Shown: positions 1 through 7,825 of the stretch, in pieces | Layout: every line of letters begins with the position of its first letter | How positions within the stretch are numbered: position 1 is the stretch's first letter | Source: Bosea sp. AS-1 | GTDB taxonomy: Bacteria > Pseudomonadota > Alphaproteobacteria > Rhizobiales > Beijerinckiaceae | Length of the DNA: 64,000 nucleotides | Direction: 5' to 3' | Assembly: GCF_002220095.1 (NCBI RefSeq) | Contig: NZ_CP022372.1 | Span: forward strand, 2,638,501-2,702,500 | Program-made: the position numbers and the translations under genes | Notes under the pieces: generated by a model | Told to the model about the DNA's origin: nothing | Database searches by the model: none | The model's input: only the letters and a program-made list of their open reading frames with translations

Positions 1-230
1 TAGAAGATGTCCTTGTCGGCCAGCGTCCGCGCCCGGAGGATGTCCGGATCATGCGCGAGGAGCCGGAAATAAGGGCTCTTGGCGCGTGCGATATCGACCA
101 GCCCTTCCTTCTGTCGATCGGTCAGCGCGTCTTCGGGAATCGGGTCGATCCAGGCTTCCCAGCCGAGCTCGGCCTGGGTGAAGCGGTTCGGCGCCGTGGT
201 GGCCGGACGTTCGAGTGTGGCATCGCTCAT
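1..230 (-). CDS. Alkylhydroperoxidase (AhpD/CMD)-domain protein, Avi_7169-like, partial
   Basis: Only the first 76 codons are present; the gene runs off the left edge of the window. It starts with MSDATLERP and continues with a conserved-looking stretch around WEAWIDPIPEDALT and AKSPYFRLLAHDP. These resemble, from memory, the N-terminus of the uncharacterised alkylhydroperoxidase-domain family named after Avi_7169, which occurs in cassettes with the two upstream genes. The CxxC redox motif expected of AhpD-like proteins would lie beyond the edge and cannot be checked. It is the last visible gene of the minus-strand ABC/monooxygenase operon, 18 bp after the CMD gene. Family assignment rests on the N-terminus and context, so confidence is moderate. 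Confidence 0.6.
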   Translation of the reverse strand, partial: MSDATLERPATTAPNRFTQAELGWEAWIDPIPEDALTDRQKEGLVDIARAKSPYFRLLAHDPDILRARTLADKDIF

Positions 231-248
231 CGTCGTGCTCCATCAGGT

Positions 249-848
249 TCAGGCGGCGAGGACGCGCAGGCCATGCGCGGCGCGGATCTGGAAGGCGAGG
301 TAGGCGACGAGCTGCGAGAGCGTGACGATCGCCGCTGTGCTCCAGCCTGCCTCCTGCAGGGCGGCGAGGTCGGATGCGGCGGCATCGCGCGGATGCAGGA
401 CCAGCAGATGTACATGAGCGAGCGCGGCCGACAGGCGCTCGCCAAGCGCGGCGCGGCCAGCCTCGTTCACCGTGAAGACCGGCCCGGGCACATCCTCCCG
501 AGACAGCGGCCCGGGCGGATAGGCGCCGTAAGGCCCTTGCGCAGCAGCGAGCTCGGCCTGCTGCCGGATCGTGGCCGCGAGCTTGGCGCCGTCCGGCTGC
601 GCTTCGAGCCGGTCGAGATAATGCGCCGCGGCCGGAACGCCGCCATGCAGCAGAGCGACGAAGCTCGCGACCGCCAGCCGCTCGCTTGGCGTCACGCCGG
701 TCTCGTCGGGAGCCCCGAACAGGGCGGCATAGCTCGCCTGCACATTGTCGCGCGTCTGCGGGCGCTCGCGTCTCAGCGTGTCGAGGGCCGAACCGGGGAC
801 GACGCCGGCGAGAAGGTCGAGAATGTCGGGGGTGTCTTGAGCGCTCAT
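249..848 (-). CDS. CMD-domain protein, Avi_7170-like
   Basis: A 199-residue protein starting MSAQDTPDILDLLAGV. It is largely helical by composition and resembles the carboxymuconolactone-decarboxylase (AhpD-like) domain family found beside KPN_01858-type monooxygenases. I see no CxxC motif; the protein appears to have no cysteine in the usual active-site position, so a peroxidase role is not supported. The longer frame extending upstream to 1070 overlaps the monooxygenase gene, so I take the ATG at 848, 10 bp after the preceding stop. It probably works with the neighbouring flavin monooxygenase and AhpD-like protein. No substrate can be named from sequence. Confidence 0.7.
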   Translation of the reverse strand: MSAQDTPDILDLLAGVVPGSALDTLRRERPQTRDNVQASYAALFGAPDETGVTPSERLAVASFVALLHGGVPAAAHYLDRLEAQPDGAKLAATIRQQAELAAAQGPYGAYPPGPLSREDVPGPVFTVNEAGRAALGERLSAALAHVHLLVLHPRDAAASDLAALQEAGWSTAAIVTLSQLVAYLAFQIRAAHGLRVLAA

Positions 849-858
849 GGGACGGACC

Positions 859-1896
859 TCATGCGTTGGCCGCGAGCCTGACGGGCGGCGCGGCGGGTGT
901 GTCCTTCCAGCCGAGGGCCGGGGCGACCTTTTCGGCGGTGAGTTCGATCGAGCGCAGCACGAGCGGCGGCGGCGGATCGACTGAATGCACCTGGAAGACC
1001 ACATCGGTGACGCGGGGCAGGATGGTGTCGGCTTCGAGCGAGGCGATGACGTCCTCGGGCGCGCCGACATGGGTATCGAGCGTGCGGATCAGCCCCGCGA
1101 GGCTGCGGTCTTCGATGCGGTGGCCGCTGGCGATGAAGCGGTCGAGCACATGGTTGAGGCCACGCTCCGCCTGTTTCAGCGCCTCTTCCCGGCTGTCGGC
1201 GACGAACAGCGTGCGCGAGGCCATGATGCGCGGCGCGACGCCGGCCGGCAGATTGGCGAGATAGGCGTCGACGATCGGATGCTGGATCTCGGGCAGCGTC
1301 GCGTCCGGCTTGTCGGCGCTGCGCGGCTGGGTGCGTGAGAGCATCAGCCCGGCACCAGCCTTGCCGATGCGCTCGGCGCCGGCAGCCGAGAAGGTCGCGT
1401 GCCAGGTGCGCTGCGGCAGGGTGCCGGCCTCGGGATAGAGCCGGTTCTGCTCATGGCCCAGCGCTGCGCCGCTCCAGGCCTCATGCAGCTTGTCGAGGTT
1501 GCGTGCGAAGATCTCCGTGCGCTGCTCCTTGTCGAGGCCGAAGGCGAGGAAGGTCTCCGGTGTCGCGCCGGTGCCGAGCCCGACTTCGAGCCGGCCGCCC
1601 GAGAGCAGATCGACCACGACCGTGTCCTCGGCCGTGCGGACGGGATCTTCCATCGGCAGGATGATGATGCCGGTGCCGAGCCGAATGCGGCTGGTCCGCG
1701 CCGCGACATAGGCCAGGAAGGGCAAAGGCGAGGGCAGCCCGCCCTCGTCGCGGTGGAAGTGATGCTGGGCGACCCAGGCGCTGTCGAAGCCATGGCGCTC
1801 GGCATGGACGATCTGCTCGGTGGCGATCCGGTAGCGCTCCGCCGCCGGGGCATCGTCGAGGAGGCGGGTGAAGAAGCCGAGGCGTTTGCCGGCCAT
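859..1896 (-). CDS. FMN-dependent luciferase-like monooxygenase, KPN_01858-like
   Basis: A 345-residue protein with the hallmarks of the bacterial-luciferase TIM-barrel family. It has an N-terminal strand (RLGFFTRLLDD), then AEHGFDSAWVAQHHF, TSRIRLGTGIIILPMEDP and DLLSGGRLEVGLGTG. Known members use reduced FMN and oxygen to oxidise small organic molecules and need a separate flavin reductase; none is visible here. The variant resembles, from memory, the uncharacterised KPN_01858 family, which co-occurs with two CMD/AhpD-type proteins exactly as seen downstream. It lies 20 bp after the glyoxalase-like gene in the same operon. The substrate is unknown and is presumably delivered by the adjacent ABC importer. 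Confidence 0.85.
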   Translation of the reverse strand: MAGKRLGFFTRLLDDAPAAERYRIATEQIVHAERHGFDSAWVAQHHFHRDEGGLPSPLPFLAYVAARTSRIRLGTGIIILPMEDPVRTAEDTVVVDLLSGGRLEVGLGTGATPETFLAFGLDKEQRTEIFARNLDKLHEAWSGAALGHEQNRLYPEAGTLPQRTWHATFSAAGAERIGKAGAGLMLSRTQPRSADKPDATLPEIQHPIVDAYLANLPAGVAPRIMASRTLFVADSREEALKQAERGLNHVLDRFIASGHRIEDRSLAGLIRTLDTHVGAPEDVIASLEADTILPRVTDVVFQVHSVDPPPPLVLRSIELTAEKVAPALGWKDTPAAPPVRLAANA

Positions 1897-1916
1897 GATG
1901 CGAAACCTTTCGAAGC

Positions 1917-2699
1917 TCAGGCGGAAGCCGGTCGCTCGGCCGGCTGGCTGTAGGATACGGTCGGGTCGGTTCCGGCGAAGGAGAGACCGAACAGGCCCTG
2001 ACCGCGCCGTTCGAGATGCTCGGCGATGGCGCCCAAGCCCGGCCGTTCGGGCGCAAGCAGGACGAGCCGCGTCGTGCCGAGATCGAGGGCGGCGGCGGCC
2101 GCATCGAGGCCAGGCAGCGCGCCGATCGCGGCGGCGGTTCTGCCGGTCAGCGCTTCCCAGCGGCGGGTGGAGGCCGCGAGATCGGCTACCGCAACGCTGA
2201 TTGCGCCGAAGCCGGTTGCCCCATTGGCATGGCGCGGGGCGGCCGGAACCCGCAGCGGCCGCGGCGTGACGTCGAAGCAGAAGAAGGGCAGGTCGGTCTC
2301 AGCCGGCCGGGCCGTGCGCCAGACCAGCGTCTCGCCATCGGGGCGCTTGCGGCCGCCATCCTGCGGCGGCGCGTAGCCGAGCCCCGCCGCACCCGCCTGT
2401 ATCAGCACGGCGTCAAGGTCTTCCGGCAGCAGCGCGAGGTCGATTGGCCCTGGCCCGTCCTTCTGAAGGGTGTGCCACCAGAAGAAGTCCTCCTGGGGCA
2501 CCGGGAATGCGATGATCTCGATATAGGCGCCGTCGGCGAAGGAGATCAGCGCGTTGACGCTGCCGCGCGGATGCCGGCCGCCCGGCTCGACCGTGAAGCC
2601 GCGCTCGCGCCATGCGGCGATGGCTCCGTCGAGATCGTCGGTGACGATGACCGCGTGGTCGATCCTGAGATTCTGCCGAGTGATATCGCTCAAGCTCAT
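1917..2699 (-). CDS. VOC-family (glyoxalase-like) protein
   Basis: A 260-residue protein beginning MSLSDITRQNLRIDHAVIVTDDLDGAIAAW, a typical first beta-alpha unit of the vicinal-oxygen-chelate fold. A second, weaker module starts near residue 150 (GFGAISVAVADLAAS), so the protein probably contains two half-domains. Length and pattern fit the Glyoxalase_3 (PF13468) type. Members bind a metal and act on diverse small molecules (dioxygenases, lyases, epimerases), so no reaction is assigned. Its start overlaps the stop of the LivF-like ATPase gene by 4 bp, indicating translational coupling within the operon. Confidence 0.75.
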   Translation of the reverse strand: MSLSDITRQNLRIDHAVIVTDDLDGAIAAWRERGFTVEPGGRHPRGSVNALISFADGAYIEIIAFPVPQEDFFWWHTLQKDGPGPIDLALLPEDLDAVLIQAGAAGLGYAPPQDGGRKRPDGETLVWRTARPAETDLPFFCFDVTPRPLRVPAAPRHANGATGFGAISVAVADLAASTRRWEALTGRTAAAIGALPGLDAAAAALDLGTTRLVLLAPERPGLGAIAEHLERRGQGLFGLSFAGTDPTVSYSQPAERPASA

Positions 2700-3430
2700 G
2701 CCGCCTCCGCGCCGCCGAGATAGGCATCCCTGATCCGGGCATCGGACAGGAGATCGGCGGCCTTGCCTTCGAGAACGATGCGGCCCGTCTGAAGGACATA
2801 GCCGCGATGGGCGATCTGGAGCGCGAGGCTCGCATTCTGCTCGACCATGAAGATGGCGACGCCCTGGCCGTTGATGTCGCGGATCAGCGCCAGCACGCGG
2901 TCGACCCAGAGCGGCGAGAGACCCATGGTCGGCTCGTCCATAATGATGACGCGCGGCCGGCTCATCAGGGCGCGCGCCATAGCGACCATCTGCTGCTCGC
3001 CGCCCGAGAGTGTGCCGGCCTGCTGGTCGAGCCGCTGGGCGACGCGCGGAAACAGGCCGAGCACGCGGTCGAGATCGGCTGCGACCCCGGCCTTGTCGTC
3101 GCGCACGAAGGCGCCCATCAGCAGGTTCTCGCGCACGCTCATCGCGCCGAAGAGCCGCCGCGCCTCTGGCACGGTGCCGACGCCGAGCCGCACGATCTCG
3201 GGCGTCTTCAGCTTCAGCGTCGAGACGCCGTTGACCAGCACGTCGCCGGCGGCCGGCTTCACCAGCCCGAGGATGATCTTCATCGTCGTCGACTTGCCGC
3301 TGGCGTTGCCGCCGAGCAGCGAGACGATCTCGCCCTGGCCGACATGCAGCGAGAGGCCGAAATGCGCCTGCACCGGGCCGTAGAAGGTGTCGATCGCCTG
3401 TAGTTCGAGGATCGGTCGGTTTTCGCTCAT
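2696..3430 (-). CDS. Branched-chain-amino-acid-type ABC transporter ATP-binding protein, LivF-like
   Basis: A 244-residue ATPase starting MSENRPILELQ. The Walker A motif is GGNASGKST at residues 40-48, the signature is LSGGEQQMVAMARAL and Walker B is VIIMDEPTMGLSP. Most LivF proteins have GANGAGKTT in Walker A, so this variant (Asn-Ala-Ser-Gly-Lys-Ser) marks a distinct subfamily, but the catalytic Lys is kept. An in-frame extension upstream to 3511 would overlap the LivG-like gene, so the ATG at 3430 is preferred. It should pair with the LivG-like ATPase on the cytoplasmic face of the fused permease. The substrate cannot be read from sequence. Confidence 0.9.
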   Translation of the reverse strand: MSENRPILELQAIDTFYGPVQAHFGLSLHVGQGEIVSLLGGNASGKSTTMKIILGLVKPAAGDVLVNGVSTLKLKTPEIVRLGVGTVPEARRLFGAMSVRENLLMGAFVRDDKAGVAADLDRVLGLFPRVAQRLDQQAGTLSGGEQQMVAMARALMSRPRVIIMDEPTMGLSPLWVDRVLALIRDINGQGVAIFMVEQNASLALQIAHRGYVLQTGRIVLEGKAADLLSDARIRDAYLGGAEAA

Positions 3431-3440
3431 CGCAGCAACG

Positions 3441-4343
3441 TCACGCGGAAAGGGGGAGGGGTTGCGGCACGGCCTTGGGTGTGCCGGCCGCTGCGGCGCC
3501 GACGCCGCCATGGCCGAGATAGGCCTCGATCACCGCGGGGTCGTTGCGGACGGCGAGCGGCAGGCCCTCGGCGATCTTCCTGCCGTCGTCGAGCACGATC
3601 ACACGATCGGAGAGCCGCATCACCATGTCGAGCTTGTGCTCGATCAGCAGGATCGTCTGGCCGCGGCTTTTGAGCCCGGCGATGATCTCCAGCATCTCGG
3701 CGGTCTCGGTCTGGTTCATGCCGGCGGTGGGCTCGTCGAGCAGCAGCAGCTTCGGCCGCGCTGCGAGCGCCCGCGCGATCTCGACGCGGCGGCGGTTCGC
3801 ATAAGACAGGCTGTAGGCCGGCTGGTCGATGCGCGGCAGCAGGCGTTCGCCGAAGATCGCCAGAATCTCGCGCACCTCGTCGCGCAGCGCCGCTTCCTCC
3901 CGCTTCACGGAGGGCGGCCGGACCAGCGCAAGCGCGAGTTCGGCGACCGGACCGATCACCGGCCAGGCGGGGCGCACGGCCTTGAGCCGGCGATGTGCGC
4001 CGACCAGCACATTGTCAGCGATGCTGAGATTGGCGAAGACGCGCCCGTGCTGGAAGGTCCTGACCAGCCCCGCATTGGCGACCGCCTCGGGCGATTTGCC
4101 GGTGATGTCGGCGCCGTCGAAACGGATCGAGCCCTCGTCAGGCTTGTCGAGCCCGCTGATCAGGTTGAAGGCGGTCGTCTTGCCGGCGCCGTTCGGACCG
4201 ATGACGCTGACGAGTTCGCCCTCGGCGATAGAAAGGTCGATGCCGGCGACGGCGGTGACGCCGCCGAAGCGGCGCACCAGCCCGCGCGCTTCGAGCAGGG
4301 GGCGGCGGACGGCAGAAGCCGGCAGGGGGAAGGGAGCGGTCAT
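3441..4343 (-). CDS. Branched-chain-amino-acid-type ABC transporter ATP-binding protein, LivG-like
   Basis: A 300-residue ATPase starting MTAPFPLPASAVRRP. Walker A is GPNGAGKTT at residues 49-57, with the LivG hallmark GLVRTFQHGRVF near residue 92. The signature is LSYANRR at 179-185 where LivG usually has LSYGQQR, and Walker B is LLLLDEPTAGM at 199-209. The C-terminal tail of about 30 residues is Gly/Ala/Pro-rich and longer than usual. It sits 11 bp after the permease gene and 10 bp before the LivF-like gene. It energises import together with the LivF-like partner. Confidence 0.9.
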   Translation of the reverse strand: MTAPFPLPASAVRRPLLEARGLVRRFGGVTAVAGIDLSIAEGELVSVIGPNGAGKTTAFNLISGLDKPDEGSIRFDGADITGKSPEAVANAGLVRTFQHGRVFANLSIADNVLVGAHRRLKAVRPAWPVIGPVAELALALVRPPSVKREEAALRDEVREILAIFGERLLPRIDQPAYSLSYANRRRVEIARALAARPKLLLLDEPTAGMNQTETAEMLEIIAGLKSRGQTILLIEHKLDMVMRLSDRVIVLDDGRKIAEGLPLAVRNDPAVIEAYLGHGGVGAAAAGTPKAVPQPLPLSA

Positions 4344-4354
4344 GCCGGTTCTCC

Positions 4355-6178
4355 TCAGACGGTGCCGAGCAGGCCCTGCGGCCGGAAGCGGACGAGCAGG
4401 ACGAGCGCGATGCCGTAGAACAGGATGCGGTATTCGGCGGCGACCCGGAAGATCTCGGGCAGGCCGATCAGGGCGAGCGAGCCGAGGATGGCGCCGCCGA
4501 CATTGCCCATGCCGCCGAGGATCGCGATGGTCAGCGCCAGCACGGAGATCTGCGTGTTGAAGGTCTCGTGGTTGATGTAGGAATACATATGGGCGGTGAA
4601 GGCGCCGCTGATGCCGGCGAAGAAGCCGCCGAAGGCGAAGGCCAGCCCCTTGTAGCGGTTGAGCCCGATGCCGAAGGAGCGCGCCGCGACGTCGTCGTCG
4701 CGCACGGCCCTGAGCGTTCGGCCGAGATGCGAGCCGAGCAGGCGCAGTTGCAGCAGCGCCAGCGCGATCATCAGCGCGAGCGCGAACCAGTAGATCACGT
4801 TGGTGTCGTAGAGCTCGTAGCCGAAGAGCGAGAGCGGCGGAATGCCGGCGACGCCGATCGGCCCGCGCGTGACGCTCTCCCAGTTCAGGATGACCAGCGC
4901 CACGATCTCGCCGATGCCGAGCGTCGCGATCGAGACATAGTGCCCGCGCAGCCGGAAGGCCGGCGAAACCAGGAGCGTGCCGATGCCCGCCGCTGCGAAA
5001 CCGCCGATCAAGAGCGTCAGCCAGACCGGCCAGCCGAGGTTGGAGGCGAGCAGCGCCGAGGTATAGCCGCCGATGGCGAGCAGCGCCGCATGGCCGAGCG
5101 AGACCTGCCCGCTGGTGCCGGCGACGAGGGTGATGCTCAAGCCCAGCAGGGCATAGAGCCAAGCATTGGTCAGGGTCTGGATCAGATAACCGTTGTCGAC
5201 CAGGAAGGGCAGGGCGATGGCCACTGCCGCTGCTGCCGCGACCAGTGGAACGGGCACATTGACCGGCCTGCTCGGCGCAACGAAGGTGCCAGTCATCGGC
5301 TCGGGCGGGAGCTGGCGGCGGCTGGCGAAGAGCCCGTTCGGCCGCAGCACGAGGATCGCGATCAGCAGCACGAAGGCGAAGAGGTTGCGATAGCTCGTGC
5401 CGAGGAGCGCGACGCCGTAGCTCTCGGTGATGCCGAGCAGCAGCGAGCCGACGATGGCGCCCGGCACGTTGCCGACGCCGCCGACCACCTCCGCGACGAT
5501 GCCCTTCAGCGTCGCCTCGAAGCCCATCGTCGGGGTGATGACGTTGTAATACATGCCGACCAGCACGCCGCCGACGCCGCCGAGCGCCGAGGCGATGGCG
5601 AAGACGATGCGGTTGACCTTGTCGACATCGACGCCCATCGCGCGGGCCGCATCGCGGTCGAGCGCCGTGGCGCGCACCGCCCAGCCCCATTTCGACAGCT
5701 TGAGGAAGGTGAACAGCGCGACAGCGGCGGTGATGCCGATGCTGCCGATCAAGAGGTCGAGCACGCCGATCGAGCCGCCGCCGATGGAGATGCGCCAGTT
5801 CGGGAGCTGCATCGGCACGGAGCGCGGATCGGGGCTGAACAGGATCTGCACGCTCTGGTCGAGCACGAAACTCAGCCCGATGGTGGCGAGCAGCGGCGCG
5901 ATGCGCGGCGCGGTCGCCAGCGGCCGGATGCCGAACCGCTCGATCAGGACACCGAGCAGGGCCGTGATCGCCACAACGATGACAAGCGTCACCGGAAACG
6001 GCGTCTTCAGCACCGAGACGGCGACCCAGCCGACATAGGCGCCGACGACATAGACCGAGCCATGGGCGAAGTTGATGAGGCGGCTGACGCCGAAGATCAG
6101 CGCCAGCCCCACCGCCAGCAGCGCATAGATGTTGCCGATGATCAGGCCGTTGATGGTGTGGTCGAACCAGGAGGTCAT
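4355..6178 (-). CDS. Fused LivH-LivM type ABC permease
   Basis: A 607-residue integral membrane protein that joins two permeases normally encoded separately. Residues about 1-290 match LivH ([22 protein letters not shown] near the N-terminus, ending RPNGLF). Residues about 310-607 match LivM ([22 protein letters not shown], then [21 protein letters not shown] and RFRPQGLLG). Each half carries roughly eight hydrophobic segments and a cytoplasmic EAA-like loop for docking an ATPase. Such fusions occur in some HAAT-family transporters. The 82 bp gap to the substrate-binding protein gene upstream has no clear terminator. Function is inner-membrane translocation of an amino-acid-like or other small substrate. 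Confidence 0.92.
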   Translation of the reverse strand: MTSWFDHTINGLIIGNIYALLAVGLALIFGVSRLINFAHGSVYVVGAYVGWVAVSVLKTPFPVTLVIVVAITALLGVLIERFGIRPLATAPRIAPLLATIGLSFVLDQSVQILFSPDPRSVPMQLPNWRISIGGGSIGVLDLLIGSIGITAAVALFTFLKLSKWGWAVRATALDRDAARAMGVDVDKVNRIVFAIASALGGVGGVLVGMYYNVITPTMGFEATLKGIVAEVVGGVGNVPGAIVGSLLLGITESYGVALLGTSYRNLFAFVLLIAILVLRPNGLFASRRQLPPEPMTGTFVAPSRPVNVPVPLVAAAAAVAIALPFLVDNGYLIQTLTNAWLYALLGLSITLVAGTSGQVSLGHAALLAIGGYTSALLASNLGWPVWLTLLIGGFAAAGIGTLLVSPAFRLRGHYVSIATLGIGEIVALVILNWESVTRGPIGVAGIPPLSLFGYELYDTNVIYWFALALMIALALLQLRLLGSHLGRTLRAVRDDDVAARSFGIGLNRYKGLAFAFGGFFAGISGAFTAHMYSYINHETFNTQISVLALTIAILGGMGNVGGAILGSLALIGLPEIFRVAAEYRILFYGIALVLLVRFRPQGLLGTV

Positions 6179-6260
6179 GGTTGGTCAGTCTTGAATGGGC
6201 TTGTCATCCCGGGGACTTGGTCCGGGATGACGGAACCTTTGCGGGAGGCGTGTGTGGCGC

Positions 6261-7421
6261 TCAGTTCGTCGCCTTGCTGCCGTCCCAGAGCGTGAAGCGG
6301 CCGCCCTTCACCACGAGCTCGGCGCTGCGCGCGCCGGCGACGCGCCGGGTCTTCGGATCGAAGGTCGCCTTGCCGTAGACGACGCTCGGCACGTCCTTCA
6401 CCTTGGCAAGCGTGTCGCGGACGGTCTTGCGCTCGAGATCGGGCGCCTCGCGCAGCACCTGCCCGAACAGGATCATCGTGTCGTAGGCGTAGGAGTTGAA
6501 GGCGTCGGGCTCCTTGCCGTATTTCGCCTTGAAGGCGCTGACGAAGCTTTGGACCTCCGGCCGCGGATCCTCGGGGAAGAAGCGCGAGGAGGTGAAGACG
6601 CCCTCGGCGGCCTCGCCGCCCAGTTCGACGAATTTCGGCGAGTAGATCGAGCTTGCCGCTGCAACCGGCACATTGAGCCCGATCTGGCGCGCCTGGCGGA
6701 CGATCAGTGCGGCATCGGCATAATAGGACTCGAGGAAGAGCCCATCGGGGTTGGCGTCGCGGACGCGCACCAGCGTCGAGCGAAAATCCTTCTCTTCGGG
6801 GAGATAGCCTTCCGTCGCCACGATCTCGGCACCGAGCGCCTTGGCGGCGGCGGCCAGGTGGTCCTTGCTGGTGCGGCCCCAGTCGGTGTTGAGATGCAGC
6901 ACCGCGATCCGCTTGAAGCCGAGCCGCTTGACCGCGAAGGCGGCGTTGAGGGGCTGTTCCTCGGCCTGGCTGACCGAGTTGCTCCAGATGAAGTCGCCCG
7001 TCTTGGTGAAATCGGGGTGCGAGTTGGTGAGGCCGAACTGGAGGAGGCCGGCGCGCTGATAGATCGGTGAGGCCGCCATCGAGGCCGGGCTGGAGAAATC
7101 GCCCAGCTCGGCGACGATGCGCTTGTCGGCGATGAACTTCTGCGCGACCGCAACCGTCTGCTTCGGATCGCTCTGGGTGTCCTCGAAGAGATACTGCAGA
7201 GGCCGACCCTTGATGCCGCCGGAACCGTTGATCTGGTCCAGTGCCAGGTCGAAACCTTGCTTCCATTGCGCGCCATATTGCGCATTCGGGCCGGTCAGCG
7301 GGCCGCTGACGCCGAGATAGATCGGCTCGCCGGCGGTCTCGGCTGCGCGGCCGAGGCCGGTCGTCGCCGCCAGGGCGAACGCGGCTGCGCCGGACTGCAG
7401 AATGAGACGACGGGTGATCAT
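6261..7421 (-). CDS. ABC transporter substrate-binding protein (Peripla_BP_6 / LivJ-like)
   Basis: A 386-residue periplasmic binding protein. The start MITRRLILQSGAAAFALA is a twin-arginine-type signal (TRRLILQ) followed by a hydrophobic stretch and cleavage probably near GRAAE. The mature part shows the type I periplasmic-binding fold used by Liv transporters: IYLGVSGPLTGPNAQYG, INGSGGIKGRPLQ, a central GDFSSPASMAASP ligand segment and DAFNSYAYDTMILF. The ATG at 7421 is preferred over a longer frame because GGAG lies six bases before it. As first gene of the minus-strand operon it sets ligand specificity, but the residues do not tell me which ligand. Confidence 0.9.
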   Translation of the reverse strand: MITRRLILQSGAAAFALAATTGLGRAAETAGEPIYLGVSGPLTGPNAQYGAQWKQGFDLALDQINGSGGIKGRPLQYLFEDTQSDPKQTVAVAQKFIADKRIVAELGDFSSPASMAASPIYQRAGLLQFGLTNSHPDFTKTGDFIWSNSVSQAEEQPLNAAFAVKRLGFKRIAVLHLNTDWGRTSKDHLAAAAKALGAEIVATEGYLPEEKDFRSTLVRVRDANPDGLFLESYYADAALIVRQARQIGLNVPVAAASSIYSPKFVELGGEAAEGVFTSSRFFPEDPRPEVQSFVSAFKAKYGKEPDAFNSYAYDTMILFGQVLREAPDLERKTVRDTLAKVKDVPSVVYGKATFDPKTRRVAGARSAELVVKGGRFTLWDGSKATN

Positions 7422-7453
7422 GATGTGCTCCGCGATGACGTCGAGAATGCCGT

Positions 7454-7471
7454 GCGCCGCTCCAGCGGCGC
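7454..7471 (-). promoter_or_regulatory. Leader hairpin upstream of the substrate-binding protein gene
   Basis: A perfect 7-base inverted repeat, GCGCCGC at 7454-7460 and GCGGCGC at 7465-7471, with a four-base loop. It lies about 33 bp upstream of the start codon, inside the presumed 5' untranslated leader. There is no T-run after it on the minus strand, so it is not a normal intrinsic terminator. It may simply stabilise the leader. Function unproven. Confidence 0.35.
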
Positions 7472-7502
7472 TGCGGAAAAATCTGCTCCCGATGCGGCAT
7501 GG

Positions 7503-7508
7503 CGTCAA
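7503..7508 (-). promoter_or_regulatory. Candidate -35 element (TTGACG) of the ABC/monooxygenase operon
   Basis: On the minus strand TTGACG matches five of six -35 consensus bases. The matching -10 position about 17-18 bp downstream is poor (AGATTT-like), so this is a weak promoter call. It is notable because the palindrome at 7514-7531 ends only 5 bp upstream of it, a normal place for a regulator to act. Confidence 0.35.
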
Positions 7509-7513
7509 CGAAA

Positions 7514-7531
7514 CGTTCTTTCAAAAGAACG
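7514..7531. promoter_or_regulatory. Palindromic operator candidate 1
   Basis: Inverted repeat CGTTCTTT / AAAGAACG (7514-7521 and 7524-7531) with a two-base spacer. The same half-site core, CGTTCT...AGAACG, recurs in the second palindrome at 7644-7677. It lies about 93 bp upstream of the substrate-binding protein start and just upstream of a TTGACG -35-like hexamer. Repeated half-sites near a promoter suggest binding by a dimeric regulator. The regulator is not encoded in this window, unless beyond the left edge. Confidence 0.5.
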
Positions 7532-7578
7532 ATTCCAGCAGTAGATTTGGCCTCTCAAAATGACCTTTAGAAGATTTT

Positions 7579-7599
7579 ATTTTCGATTCAGCCGAAAAT
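7579..7599. repeat. Short AT-rich inverted repeat
   Basis: ATTTTCG at 7579-7585 and CGAAAAT at 7593-7599 form a 7-base inverted repeat with a 7-base loop. It lies between the two CGTTCT palindromes in the most AT-rich part of the window. It could be a further protein-binding site or part of a promoter; no function is assigned. Confidence 0.35.
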
Positions 7600-7643
7600 G
7601 ATCTGGGGTTGAAAGCGAGAGCGACCGGTGTCTATCGATCCAA

Positions 7644-7677
7644 GCCGCAATCGTTCTTTAAACAGAACGATTGCGGC
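7644..7677. promoter_or_regulatory. Palindromic operator candidate 2 (14-bp perfect arms)
   Basis: GCCGCAATCGTTCT at 7644-7657 is exactly reverse-complementary to AGAACGATTGCGGC at 7664-7677, with spacer TTAAAC. It shares the CGTTCT/AGAACG core with the palindrome 113 bp away. No T-run follows on either strand, which argues against an intrinsic terminator. It sits between the ABC operon start and the divergent methyltransferase gene, so it could act on either. Confidence 0.5.
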
Positions 7678-7825
7678 AACGGCTCCGCTGTTATGCGTTG
7701 CCAGTTCGAAACATCGCGCTTCCGGCAGGCTTCGGCATGCTGGTCTCGCCAGCGGGGCCGCCATAAGCTGCGCTCGCTTCGGTGCGCAGCGCGCCGGAGA
7801 CACGAGCTTCGGATTGGAATGCGAC

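Larger units (their letters stand above)
7422..7825. other. Divergent intergenic control region
   Basis: This 404 bp stretch separates the minus-strand transporter operon from the plus-strand methyltransferase gene. It holds a leader hairpin (7454-7471), a -35-like hexamer (7503-7508), two related palindromes (7514-7531, 7644-7677) and a short AT-rich inverted repeat (7579-7599). The frames open across it on both strands show no domain pattern and no good ribosome-binding site, so I call no gene here. Confidence 0.6.

Noticed and set aside
4568..6295. Long plus-strand open frame (575 codons) opposite the fused permease
   Set aside because: Composition is charged and repetitive. The opposite strand encodes a clear membrane permease.
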